This document shows, in pieces, positions 7,294 to 16,130 of a stretch of DNA of 64,000 bases. The DNA lies in assembly GCA_023150835.1 (NCBI GenBank), contig JAKLKB010000017.1, positions 62,001 through 126,000 on the forward strand, given 5' to 3'. Numbering within the stretch: the stretch's first letter is position 1; every line of letters starts with the position of its first letter. Below the pieces are notes generated by a model. It worked only from the letters and a program-made list of their open reading frames with translations. It was not told where the DNA came from and searched no databases. The position numbers were made by a program, and so were the translations under genes. This DNA comes from Myxococcota bacterium (lineage in GTDB: Bacteria; Myxococcota_C; UBA6777).

Positions 7294-9065
7294 TCGACGA
7301 TCACCGCTTCTTTTTCGCGTCCTTGGAAGCCGTCTACCGTGTCGATCTCAAGGCCCCGATGGTGAGCATCGGAAAGCAAGGCGCGCAGTTGCCGAACTTG
7401 TGCGTAATAAGGCGTAATCACCGCGATATACGTGGGTTGGATCCCTCGACCGAGCAGGCGTGTGACTTCTGCCGCGACGCGTGCGGCTTGTTCGGGGTTG
7501 GCGATGCTTGGGTCATCTTGGTCGTTGAGTTCGTTCCATCCCGTCCCTGCGGTGTCAAGAAACATCAGCGGATGTGGTCGCAAGGGATCTGAGGCCACTC
7601 CATCGAGATCTTCAAGGCGGTGAGCGCGGTTTTTGTCGGCGGCGATCAAGGCTCCGCCGTACAGTTGTGTCGATGGGAAGGACATAATGGTTTCATTCAT
7701 CCGATATTGGATGGTGAGCATCGTCAGCATCGAATCGCGTTTTTGTGCGTACATACGGGCAAAAAGAGTCTCGCCCAAGCCCGCTCGTTCGGCTTCAAGG
7801 TCGATCACGGTGGGAGGAAGCTGCATCGGATCGCCTGCCATGACGACACGGCGCGCACGGCTGAGGGCGACAAGGGCCATCGGATCGACCGCTTGGGTGG
7901 CTTCATCGAGGACGACGGTGTCAAACCGCCGTTTGCCCAACAAGCCCGAGTCTGCGCCTGCTGCGGTGGAGCAGATGACTTGCGAGCGATCCAAGATGGC
8001 CTCTTGAGCGCCTTTAAGCTGTCGGCGGGCATCGTTCATCAAAGCACGAGCTTCTTCTTTGAGTGTCAAACGCTCGGCGCGAGGCAGTTCACCACGGCTG
8101 ATCTTGCGCTCGATGCGGTTGCGGATCTCGCGGACCTCTCGCATCCAACGAGAGGCCAGAGCAAAGTCTTCTTCTTTTTCGAGCAAAGCATCCATCGTGT
8201 GGGCTTCGATGCGAGCCGAGACACGGGCAGGATGGCCCAATCGCACCACCGAGATCCCCGCATCGACGAGGCGCTCCGCAAGGTTATCGACAGCTGTGTT
8301 GCTTGCGGCGGTCGCGAGCACGCGCTCACCCCGCCGTACAGACTGGAGGATGAACTCGACCAAGGTTCGCGTTTTTCCCGTCCCGGGGGGGCCGTGGATC
8401 AAGGCGATGTGTTCGGCGGAAAGAGCAGTGTAGATCGCTGCTTGCTGTGGCGGGTTCAATCCACGATCCACCCAATGCAGCAGGCTCGGACGCGGTGCAA
8501 ACAGAGCGGGAGCCTCGCCATAAAAGATCTCACGCAGTTGGGCGATCTCGCCGTCACGGGCTTGCTTAAACGATTGGATCGCTTGTAAGCCCCGTTGGAA
8601 GGTGGTTTGCGGCTCATCTCGATCGAGCGAAAACGCCCCTTGTTCTAGGCGATCGACCAGATCTTCCACCATCACCCCCAATCGCTCGCCGCGACGGCGA
8701 CTGACGACCCCCAACACAGCTTCGGGGCTATCGGGATCCTCCCACCACAGCCGCACGGGATCGCCCGAACCTACGCGCAGATCACCCAGTCCTTGTCGGG
8801 CTGTTGTCTCCAGCCAGAGCAATAACCGCCCTCCCGGTGCTGCATCGACTTCGACCACGCGCAGATCGGTCAAGGCGTGTCCGTCATCCACCCGTTGCTT
8901 CAATGTTTTGGCACGCCGTTCTTCTAAAAATCGCGCATGGCTTGTTTCGCGCTCTTGCAACCACAACGCTTCGAGTTGCTCAAGCCGTTCTTTGGCCTTT
9001 CCCCCTGCTTTTGAACCGCTCTCTCTCCCATCAGGCCGAGAAGAAGGCTTGTTCGATATCGTCAT
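7281..9065 (-). CDS. SF1 DNA/RNA helicase, IGHMBP2/UPF1-like, truncated by frameshift
   Basis: ATP-dependent helicase of superfamily 1B (594 residues in this frame). Visible motifs are Q-like GLNPPQQAAIYTAL, Walker A GPPGTGKT (about residues 225-232), Ia AASNTAVDNLAERL, II VVLDEATQAVDP, III MAGDPMQLPPTV, IV QYRMNETIMSFPS and V DTVDGFQGREKEAVIV. The frame ends right after VDLVR, and motif VI is found out of frame downstream (7120-7293). I chose the ATG at 9065 (GAGGAAAA upstream), which overlaps the HEAT gene end by 35 bp and suggests coupled translation. Without motif VI the product would lack the arginine finger and should be inactive. Confidence 0.9.
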   Translation of the reverse strand: MTISNKPSSRPDGRESGSKAGGKAKERLEQLEALWLQERETSHARFLEERRAKTLKQRVDDGHALTDLRVVEVDAAPGGRLLLWLETTARQGLGDLRVGSGDPVRLWWEDPDSPEAVLGVVSRRRGERLGVMVEDLVDRLEQGAFSLDRDEPQTTFQRGLQAIQSFKQARDGEIAQLREIFYGEAPALFAPRPSLLHWVDRGLNPPQQAAIYTALSAEHIALIHGPPGTGKTRTLVEFILQSVRRGERVLATAASNTAVDNLAERLVDAGISVVRLGHPARVSARIEAHTMDALLEKEEDFALASRWMREVREIRNRIERKISRGELPRAERLTLKEEARALMNDARRQLKGAQEAILDRSQVICSTAAGADSGLLGKRRFDTVVLDEATQAVDPMALVALSRARRVVMAGDPMQLPPTVIDLEAERAGLGETLFARMYAQKRDSMLTMLTIQYRMNETIMSFPSTQLYGGALIAADKNRAHRLEDLDGVASDPLRPHPLMFLDTAGTGWNELNDQDDPSIANPEQAARVAAEVTRLLGRGIQPTYIAVITPYYAQVRQLRALLSDAHHRGLEIDTVDGFQGREKEAVIVDLVR

Positions 9066-10536
9066 CGTGGTTTTCCTCAAAAAAATGGTGCAGATCGGAA
9101 TTGGCCCAAGATCTGCGCAAGATCGAGAGCGCAAGGGCTGTGGTGGGCTTGTTTCGAAATGACGGCGGAGAGTGTTCGATCGCGTGGTGTAGCGGCCCTT
9201 CGACATACTCCCGTCCCAAAGCCACCAACGCATCGAAGGCTGCGCTTTGGACCCATTCGCCGTCGTGCAACAAAAGCTGGATCAGCGTAGGAACCGAAGG
9301 GATGGATGCTTCTCGAAGTTTTCCCAAGGCAAACGCTGCATCTCGGCGAACCCACTCGTTGGTGTCTTGGAGTGCTTTGGTCAGGGCTTGCACAACGACG
9401 GTCTCTCTAAGCCCCAAGCGTCCCAAGATATCCACAGCAGCGCTTCGGCGATGGGCGTCTGCATCAACGAGCCGATCTTCGATCCACCCCCAGATATCTG
9501 GGATCTTTGGCTGGAGGGTATGCAGCGCGTCAGCCGCCGCCATCCACACGCCCCATGTCTCGTCACTCAGGGCCTCCGCAAGCTCGGGGATCGCGGGGCG
9601 GGCGGCTTGCCCCATCAGGCCAAGGGCTTCAGCAGCAGCCATGCGCACCCACTTTCGACCGCTGCGCAACGAAGCACGCAACGAAGCCACAGCTTTTGCT
9701 GCATGTTCGCCAAATGCCCCCAATGCCTTGGCTGCGGCAGCGCGGACTTGATCATCGGGATCGCTGAGTGCATCTTCCAATGCGTCCAACACAGCGGATT
9801 CTACGCCACCAATACCCCCCAAAGCTTCGGAAGCGGCAGCGCGGCAGCGGGCTTCGGGGTCGCTCATCAGGCGCAAGATCGAGGGGATCGCTTCGGTGGC
9901 GGCTTTCCCCAAATAGCCCAAAGCACGCGCCGCGTGATAACGCACAAAGCCGTGCGCATCTTGGAGCGCATGAACCAACGGCTGCGCGCCGACAGATTCC
10001 AACGCCGCCCGTCCCATCGCCACCAACGCAGAGGCCGAATGCAATCGCACGACGCCCTCTTGATCGGACAGCGCTTGTTGTAAGGCGCGGATTACAGGCG
10101 GAGTGGTTAAGCGCAAGGCCCCAAGCGCCCATGCAGCGCGCCCACGCAGCGCACCTTGATCGTTTTGTAAGGCCGATAGCAACGGCCCCTCCAACTCCGC
10201 AAGCGGCAGCCTTAACTTCTCCAAGACGACTTCTGCAACCGCAAGGCGCATTGGTTCGGAGGCATCCAATAACAATTCGGTGATGCGTTCCCGCGCCAAC
10301 GGAGACAGCGATTGGGCCCGTCCGATCGCCCACACCGCAGAGATCCGCAACGCTTCGAGATAGCGCGGATCGGTCGCCTTGCACAGCAAGGCGAGGTGTT
10401 CTTCGCGGATATCTTCTTCGAGGTTTTCGCCCTCGATTCGAGCGATCAGCGCCCGCACATCACCAGAAGGGGCCGAAAGATATCGTTCGAGTTGTAACCA
10501 CTTCTCTTGTTGTTCTTTTTCGGCGACCTGCTCCAT
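9031..10536 (-). CDS. HEAT-repeat protein (PBS lyase-like repeats)
   Basis: A 501-residue alpha-solenoid made almost wholly of HEAT repeats of about 31-38 residues. Typical helices are RLHSASALVAMGRAA, RYHAARALGYLGKAA, RCRAAASEALGGIGG and RAAAAKALGAFGEHA. There is no signal peptide or membrane segment, so it is probably cytoplasmic. Such solenoids act as protein-binding scaffolds; no catalytic residues are visible. The start is ATG 10536 with GGGAGC upstream. Its end overlaps the helicase start by 35 bp, so it may work with that helicase or simply be the first gene of the operon. Confidence 0.85.
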   Translation of the reverse strand: MEQVAEKEQQEKWLQLERYLSAPSGDVRALIARIEGENLEEDIREEHLALLCKATDPRYLEALRISAVWAIGRAQSLSPLARERITELLLDASEPMRLAVAEVVLEKLRLPLAELEGPLLSALQNDQGALRGRAAWALGALRLTTPPVIRALQQALSDQEGVVRLHSASALVAMGRAALESVGAQPLVHALQDAHGFVRYHAARALGYLGKAATEAIPSILRLMSDPEARCRAAASEALGGIGGVESAVLDALEDALSDPDDQVRAAAAKALGAFGEHAAKAVASLRASLRSGRKWVRMAAAEALGLMGQAARPAIPELAEALSDETWGVWMAAADALHTLQPKIPDIWGWIEDRLVDADAHRRSAAVDILGRLGLRETVVVQALTKALQDTNEWVRRDAAFALGKLREASIPSVPTLIQLLLHDGEWVQSAAFDALVALGREYVEGPLHHAIEHSPPSFRNKPTTALALSILRRSWANSDLHHFFEENHDDDIEQAFFSA

Positions 10537-10780
10537 GATCGATGCTCCCGTCGTTCTCTTCGCACGTTTTGCGCGAACCCCTCGGCTCGTTCCACTCCGC
10601 TATACCGAACATACTTCTTTTTGGCTCATCCCGCATTTTTTTCCAAGCTGTCGCGAGACAGACCAGTTCATCGTCTCCCATGTATCGGCGCGTTTCGAGC
10701 AAAGTTGCAAGCCCACCCCCCCCGCAGCCTCTGTCCATCCCATCGGAGTTGCTTGTTCGGCGGGTTGGACTTGTTTTGTC
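10537..10780. other. intergenic region upstream of the HEAT-helicase operon
   Basis: Non-coding stretch upstream of the HEAT gene start. It should hold the promoter of the minus-strand operon, but I see no convincing -35/-10 pair. A short C-rich tract (CCCACCCCCCCCGCAGCC) occurs near 10715. Short ORFs here look like chance. Confidence 0.4.
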
Positions 10781-10975
10781 GGATATCACCCTACACCCAA
10801 GAGCGCGGCTCCCTTGACTCCGTTTTGTCTTCGTTGTTGTTCGTTGCTTCTACGATATCCGTGTGAAGTGTTCCCGTAGGATAGTGCGTAGACACCCGAT
10901 TGTTGGGCAGCCACACCTGTCTGCCCCTACGTTTTGCGATCACACGCCCTGCGGATCTCGTCTTAGCGGCAGCGC
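10781..10975 (-). repeat. adjoining remnants of dispersed elements R1 and R2
   Basis: The first part (about 10781-10830) matches the palindrome end of R1 in reverse (ACACCCAAGAGCGCGGCTCC). The second part (about 10851-10975) matches the R2 copy at 55.7-55.95 kb in reverse: GATATCCGTG, GTGCGTAGA, CCCGATT, then the hairpin GGGCAG...CTGCCC followed by CCTAC, and GCGGATCTCG. It reaches the 3' end of the phosphodiesterase gene. No ORF is present. Confidence 0.65.
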
Positions 10976-12291
10976 AGACGGACTTGTCCCACCATCTCTT
11001 TTGGGCGCGGAAGCCCCAATAGCCACAAGACTGTCGCTGCTGTGTCGTAGGTGTCCAGCGGTTCTTGAAGAACGCAACGTCGGCGGATTTCGCTGCTGCC
11101 CCCCATGATCCAAGGGATCAGTCGATCCTCGTGGTGTGCGCTACCATGCGTGCGGTCATGCCCGCCATGATCCGAAGTCACGATTACCGCGCTTTCTTTC
11201 CACTGCCTGTTTGCTTTCAAAAACTGCATCAAACGACCCAACGCTTTGTCGCTGCGCATCAAGGCTTGTTGGTACTGAGCAGACGGTGGGATGGGGGGGA
11301 CGTGTTGCTCGTTTCCCCAACCAAACCAATGGCCTGCAAGGTCTGGATCGCGCAAGTGAAAAAACACCAAACGCAGGGGAGCACGTTGGAGATGCGCAAG
11401 CAAAGCATCCATCCGCTTGGGCGCAAAGTGATTGCGGTGGTGGACGACATAACGCCCGGGCTGACGCACAAGATGGAAAAATTTCTTCTTCGACACAAAG
11501 AATCCCGAAGCCACTCCCGCATCCGAGGCGATATCCAAGATCGTCGGGTATCGGACCACACCATTTTTGGCGATGTATCGGTTCCAATGGATCTTGTGGC
11601 GCTCAAACGGTTGGCCTGTCAACATGGACGTATGCGAAGGCAGCGTCAGGCTCGGGATGATCGTACGCGCCGCAAGTGTCCCCACACCGCTTTGCCACAG
11701 GGCTTTTAATGCGGGTAGCTGCCCCTTTTCCATCAAGACCCGTAATACCGATGACTTCGCACCATCCCAACTGATCAAAAACACCCGACGAACTTGTGCA
11801 TTCGACAAGGCCAGCTTTTGCTTGACATCCCCGATGGATGGTCGTTTCGGTGTTTCGATTTGGTGGCTCGGCTTGGGCAGGCGATGCGGCGCAACAGACC
11901 GCTCGGCAGGGGCGCGGTGTGCGTCTTTTTGCTTGGGGGTGTAGGATGTCGCGTCCCTTGAAAAGGACAACAAAGGGCTGAACGGGACAGCAGGTAAGGC
12001 GTGTCTCTGCGAGGTGCGTACTTTTTGTGGCACCTGCGACCCTTCTTGCCCTGCACCCCACACCCACAACAATCCTCCACACACCACCAATCGCAAACCC
12101 GGTCGGATCAATGGACGCATGGCACGCAGGCGCTCTTTTAATAAACTCCGCCACTGCCGAAGCAACGCCCCCACGCTCATGCGATCGCTCGTCGGCTCGC
12201 GCAAACGTCCATCCACAGGCAGCGGTGAGCGCCAAGAAGGTGTTCGCGAAGAAGAAATAAAAAGTCTCGGATAAAACGATTTTTCTGACAT
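10963..12291 (-). CDS. exported type I phosphodiesterase/alkaline phosphatase superfamily protein
   Basis: Alkaline-phosphatase-superfamily metalloenzyme (442 residues from the chosen start). The binuclear metal site is visible as D in FLISWDGAK, the nucleophile segment PSLTLPSHTSMLTG, D/H in LRDPDLAGHWFGWG, DH in VTSDHGGHD, and a C-terminal His. This is the nucleotide pyrophosphatase/phosphodiesterase pattern. A hydrophobic helix (LVVCGGLLWVWGAGQ) follows about 60 basic residues, so the catalytic domain should be periplasmic, tethered or secreted. I chose the ATG at 12291 with only a weak binding site; ATGs at 12180 and 12120 are alternatives. The substrate is unknown. Confidence 0.8.
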   Translation of the reverse strand: MSEKSFYPRLFISSSRTPSWRSPLPVDGRLREPTSDRMSVGALLRQWRSLLKERLRAMRPLIRPGLRLVVCGGLLWVWGAGQEGSQVPQKVRTSQRHALPAVPFSPLLSFSRDATSYTPKQKDAHRAPAERSVAPHRLPKPSHQIETPKRPSIGDVKQKLALSNAQVRRVFLISWDGAKSSVLRVLMEKGQLPALKALWQSGVGTLAARTIIPSLTLPSHTSMLTGQPFERHKIHWNRYIAKNGVVRYPTILDIASDAGVASGFFVSKKKFFHLVRQPGRYVVHHRNHFAPKRMDALLAHLQRAPLRLVFFHLRDPDLAGHWFGWGNEQHVPPIPPSAQYQQALMRSDKALGRLMQFLKANRQWKESAVIVTSDHGGHDRTHGSAHHEDRLIPWIMGGSSEIRRRCVLQEPLDTYDTAATVLWLLGLPRPKEMVGQVRLRCR

Positions 12292-12643
12292 CTTTCTACC
12301 CAATAACGATGCTTGCAGATTCCCCGCATGGAATTTGGGGGCTGTTTCTTTTTTCCCCCAAGCCGCGCAAAAGGTTACACACCACGCGCCTCCATACTTT
12401 GCGTTTTTTTGCCGAACGCAAAAAACAAGCCAAAAGATCCAGACGTATCTTTCGCAACCGAAAGCAACAAGCCGTTTTGCGGGCGTGTGGTTTCTGCGCT
12501 TGAAGAGCGATAGGGTTTGTGCTATGCCATCCATACCTACGTTTCGGGTGGATACGCGACCGAAAAGGCCGATGTATAGGCGCGCTGCACAGAAAAAATA
12601 CAACAACACCCATACCCCCGCACGCCCGACAAGGAGTCCTTGA
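12292..12643. other. divergent intergenic region
   Basis: About 350 bases between the phosphodiesterase (minus) and the small membrane protein (plus). Promoters for both should lie here. I find AAGGAG at 12631-12636 as the binding site of the plus-strand gene, but no convincing promoter boxes. ORFs in all frames here have no recognisable content. Confidence 0.4.
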
Positions 12644-12973
12644 TTGACAACGCCGCAAAAGCTCAACCCGCTTCAAGCGCGCCTTGCCGTTGTGCGACAA
12701 CAGTGGACGCTCTCCGACCTGTTTCGTTTTTTACTCCCTGTCCTTGGCCATCTGGTCTTTTCTGCTTTTTTACTCACACGCAATTGGCTCACCGCACTCC
12801 TCGTCTTTTTTACGCCGTATTATGCGGCCTATGTCGTGTTTGAATGGTGGTATAGCAGCCAAGAACGCCGAAAATGGCGAATCTTGCCCGTGATGAGTTG
12901 GACGTTTAATCTCACGTTGTTTGTTTTGTTGCTCGCCATCGCGATCTGGCTGCGCCAACAATTCCGCTCCTAA
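12644..12973 (+). CDS. small inner-membrane protein
   Basis: Protein of 109 residues with three predicted TM helices: FLLPVLGHLVFSAFLLT, LLVFFTPYYAAYVVFEW and TLFVLLLAIAIWL. The start is a TTG placed seven bases after AAGGAG (12631-12636). No family is recognised and no catalytic residues are visible. Confidence 0.6.
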   Translation: MTTPQKLNPLQARLAVVRQQWTLSDLFRFLLPVLGHLVFSAFLLTRNWLTALLVFFTPYYAAYVVFEWWYSSQERRKWRILPVMSWTFNLTLFVLLLAIAIWLRQQFRS

Positions 12974-13122
12974 ACCGCCGAGATGCCGTTTCTTTTGAGG
13001 GGCCGATCGCATTGGGCGATCTGTATTTGTTTGCCCCTCCGTTGCTTCTGCGTTGAATTCCTTGCGGGTCCTCAGTACACTCAACAGCGCAACCATGCAC
13101 CTTGTGTAAGGAAGGAGTTTTT

Positions 13123-14388
13123 ATGCAAACAAGAATGCGGACCTTTTTTCTTTCGAGCCTTTGGCTTACGATGCTGGCGTTTGTGTTGAGCGTGAGCACC
13201 GTCAACTGTGGCCGTGATGTTGTCAACGAAAACAACGCCGAAGTTTCGGGAGATGGCGGAACCAACAAAGAAAATGCCAACACCGAAACCTCGGCTGAGA
13301 CGCAAGCAGAGAATACCTCCGAGCCATCCTCCGAACCCCAAGCCGAACCTCAAACCGAGCCATCCTCCGAGCCATCCTCCGAAACCCAAGCCGAACCTCA
13401 AGCCGAGGCCAAGCCCGAGGCCACAACGGAGCCCCAAGCCGAGTCCACGCCCGATAGCGGCGAGGTGATCCCCGAAACGCCTACAGAAGTCGAACCCGAT
13501 CTACCCGAAGCCATCCTCCCCGAGATCAACAAAGGCACAGGTGCCTTCCACGTCAATCAGCTCTTCCTTGTCATGGATCCCACCGATGGATTCGACCTCA
13601 ACGGCGATAAAGTCGTGGACAATCGCTTTGGAGAACTGATCGGTAGCATCGCTCTGTTGCTTGCGGCATTTGGCGCAGATGTTCAAAAGCAGATCGACGA
13701 TCAGATCCAATCGCAGCAATTGATCCTCTTGCTTGAACTCGTCAATAACACCGATCCCACCGTCCAAACAGGCACGACAGACGTCAACTTTTACATCGGC
13801 CAAAAAAGCTCGATCCCGGGAACCTTTGGGGTGGATCCTTCTTCGTTAGACGCCAACGGCAAGCCGTTGATCTCTTTCAAAAATGTCACGGTCAACAACG
13901 GCGTGATCACCGCTGGCCCCGGGGACTTTCGCCTGAATCTTTCGCTTTTCCCCAACCAACCGCCTCTTCCGATCACGTTGAAGATGACCCGTGTCACCTT
14001 CAAAGTCGATCCCCAACTGCGCGTCCTGACGGCTGGAAAGTTTGGCGGCGCGCTGCCGATGTGGAATCTCGATCTGATCGATGGTATCAACAACCAAACC
14101 GTCCTCCAATTGCTTGTCGGCCTCAATCCTCGCCTTGCACAGCCCGATATCGACCTCGACAACGACAAACTCGAAAAATTCGGTCTCCAAGGAACCACCC
14201 TCGAATGTACGGATGGCGATGGAACCACCAAGTTTTCCCAACCCACCGCTTGCCACGCGGGTGTGACCAACTGCAGCACCCGTAGCTGCGCTGTGGATAC
14301 GCGGATGGGCGACGGGATCTCCACTGTCTTTCGTTTTAATGCTACTGCCATCACCCTCAACAAGCCCGTCCCACCGCCCACTCCGTAA
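13123..14388 (+). CDS. putative lipoprotein with Glu-rich linker
   Basis: Exported protein of 421 residues. The start at ATG 13123 follows AAGGAAGGAG. A hydrophobic signal ends near STVNC, a weak lipobox. The next 100 residues are a low-complexity tract of SEPSSEPQAEPQTEP type, likely an extended stalk away from the membrane. From about residue 130 the folded part begins with FHVNQLFLVMDPTDGFDLNG and contains an aspartate-rich DLDNDKLEKFG stretch. Four Cys near the end (C-TDGDGTTKF and AGVTNCSTRSCAVD regions) may form disulfides. Such stalked lipoproteins are typical of Myxococcota. The function is unknown. Confidence 0.75.
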   Translation: MQTRMRTFFLSSLWLTMLAFVLSVSTVNCGRDVVNENNAEVSGDGGTNKENANTETSAETQAENTSEPSSEPQAEPQTEPSSEPSSETQAEPQAEAKPEATTEPQAESTPDSGEVIPETPTEVEPDLPEAILPEINKGTGAFHVNQLFLVMDPTDGFDLNGDKVVDNRFGELIGSIALLLAAFGADVQKQIDDQIQSQQLILLLELVNNTDPTVQTGTTDVNFYIGQKSSIPGTFGVDPSSLDANGKPLISFKNVTVNNGVITAGPGDFRLNLSLFPNQPPLPITLKMTRVTFKVDPQLRVLTAGKFGGALPMWNLDLIDGINNQTVLQLLVGLNPRLAQPDIDLDNDKLEKFGLQGTTLECTDGDGTTKFSQPTACHAGVTNCSTRSCAVDTRMGDGISTVFRFNATAITLNKPVPPPTP

Positions 14389-14438
14389 TGTCTTTTGTGC
14401 GTTTGATTGACCGCCTCAGCGCTGTACGCAGGCTTGTG

Positions 14439-14467
14439 TTGACAAGGGCTTGTGCCCTCGCTATCCT
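14439..14467 (+). promoter_or_regulatory. sigma70-type promoter of lysS with a dyad in the spacer
   Basis: TTGACA at 14439-14444 and TATCCT at 14462-14467 are separated by 17 bases. The spacer contains AGGGC TTGT GCCCT (14445-14458), a perfect inverted repeat that could be an operator. The lysS start is 63 bp downstream. Confidence 0.65.
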
Positions 14468-14529
14468 CCGTCGCCTTATTAGGCAAAAGACCGCGAAGCA
14501 GCAGTCGAATCGACGGAGGTTAGCGCAGG

Positions 14530-16128
14530 ATGTCAAAAACAGACGAGACTTTGGATATCAATCAGCAGATACTCAACCGCATCGCCAAATTAGAAAAGCT
14601 CAAAGAACTCGGTGGCTCGCCGTTTCGCAACGACTTTAAACCGACCTCCACCACCCGCGATATCAAGGCTTACTATCACTGGGCACCCACGGGCGACGTG
14701 GACGAACACGGCAAGCCCGTGATGCGCTGTGGCCGTGATCTCTCGCATGGTGTCGGGAACGAACGCTTTTCGATCGCAGGGCGCGTGATCTTGTTGCGCT
14801 CTTTTGGCAAGGCCATCTTTGCACAACTGCGCGATCGACACGGTGAGATCCAGATCTATGTTCGTAAAGACGGGATCGGCGATGAAGCCTTTGAGCGCTT
14901 TAAGCTCGTAGAGATGGGCGATATCGTTGGCGCAAGTGGCGGCTGCTTTTTGACCAAGACAGGCGAACTCACCCTTCAAGCCGATGTTGCCGTTCTCCTG
15001 ACCAAAAGTGTGCGCCCCCTCCCCGACAAATGGGCCGGACTCAAGGACGTAGAAACCCGTTATCGACAACGCTACGTCGACTTGATCGCCAATCCCGAAG
15101 TCGCAGACGTTTTTCGCAAACGTTCGCAGATCGTCAAATCGATCCGCAATTATCTCGATGCACTCGACTTTATGGAAGTTGAAACCCCGATGATGCACCC
15201 GCTTGTTGGCGGGGCTGCGGCGAAGCCTTTTGTGACCCATCACAACACCCTTGATATGGACTTGTTTTTGCGGATCGCGCCCGAACTCTATCTCAAGCGC
15301 CTTGTGGTCGGCGGTTTTGAGCGCGTCTATGAGATCAATCGCAACTTCCGCAACGAAGGCATCAGCACACAACACAATCCCGAATTCACGATGCTCGAAT
15401 TCTACATGGCTTACGCAACGTTCGAAGACTTGATGAGCATCACCGAGCAGATGATCTCCCACGTCGCACGCCAAGTCTGCGGGACCACTCACATCTCCTA
15501 CCAAGGAACATCCATTGAGTTCGCGGCTCCTTGGCGACGGATGACTATGCGTGAAGCCATCGTGGCTTGTTGGAACGAGCACTGGGTCAAAGACAAACAG
15601 AAAGAACCCATCACGCTGGCTTTGATCGAGGATCGCGAGGCTTTGGCGGCCTTTACTTCCGCACATTTTTCGCACAAAGGCGAAAACCCCTTTGATGGAC
15701 TCGAACACGGCGAGCAGATCGGGCTGTTGTTTGAAGAAGTCGCGGAAGCCTATCTGATCCAGCCGACCTTCATCACGGCCTATCCTACGGCGATCAGCCC
15801 GCTTGCGCGGCGCAATGAAAAAGATCCCGCGATCACGGACCGCTTCGAGATCTTTGTGTATGGTCGCGAACTCGGCAATGCTTTCAGCGAATTGAACGAT
15901 CCGATGGATCAACGCGAACGCTTTTTAAAGCAGGTCGAGAAAAAGGCCGCTGGTGCACAAGAGACCATGGATTACGATGAGGACTTCATTTGCGCGCTCG
16001 AACATGGTATGCCTCCCACCGCAGGTGAAGGCATCGGGATCGATCGTTTGTGCATGTATCTCTGTGATGCGCCGTCTATCCGCGATGTGATCTTCTTTCC
16101 TCAACTCAAAAAAGAACAAAAGCCATAA
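14530..16128 (+). CDS. lysS: lysyl-tRNA synthetase, class II
   Basis: Charges tRNA-Lys with lysine in the cytoplasm (532 residues). An N-terminal OB-fold anticodon-binding domain (about 60-175, GRVILLRSFGKAIFAQLRD) precedes the class II core. Motif 1 lies around YLDALDFMEVETP, motif 2 is FRNEGISTQHNPEFTMLEFY, and motif 3 is GEGIGIDRLCM near the end. The length fits bacterial LysS. The start is ATG 14530 with GGAGG at 14515-14519. It heads a likely operon, as lolC begins 2 bp after its stop. Confidence 0.97.
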   Translation: MSKTDETLDINQQILNRIAKLEKLKELGGSPFRNDFKPTSTTRDIKAYYHWAPTGDVDEHGKPVMRCGRDLSHGVGNERFSIAGRVILLRSFGKAIFAQLRDRHGEIQIYVRKDGIGDEAFERFKLVEMGDIVGASGGCFLTKTGELTLQADVAVLLTKSVRPLPDKWAGLKDVETRYRQRYVDLIANPEVADVFRKRSQIVKSIRNYLDALDFMEVETPMMHPLVGGAAAKPFVTHHNTLDMDLFLRIAPELYLKRLVVGGFERVYEINRNFRNEGISTQHNPEFTMLEFYMAYATFEDLMSITEQMISHVARQVCGTTHISYQGTSIEFAAPWRRMTMREAIVACWNEHWVKDKQKEPITLALIEDREALAAFTSAHFSHKGENPFDGLEHGEQIGLLFEEVAEAYLIQPTFITAYPTAISPLARRNEKDPAITDRFEIFVYGRELGNAFSELNDPMDQRERFLKQVEKKAAGAQETMDYDEDFICALEHGMPPTAGEGIGIDRLCMYLCDAPSIRDVIFFPQLKKEQKP

Positions 16129-16130
16129 GC

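Noticed and set aside
12296-12700. Minus-strand ORF upstream of the phosphodiesterase
   Set aside because: Low-information sequence in a divergent promoter region without start signals.
14590-15912. 440-codon ORF antisense to lysS
   Set aside because: lysS is complete with all class II motifs; the antisense frame is open by codon bias only.
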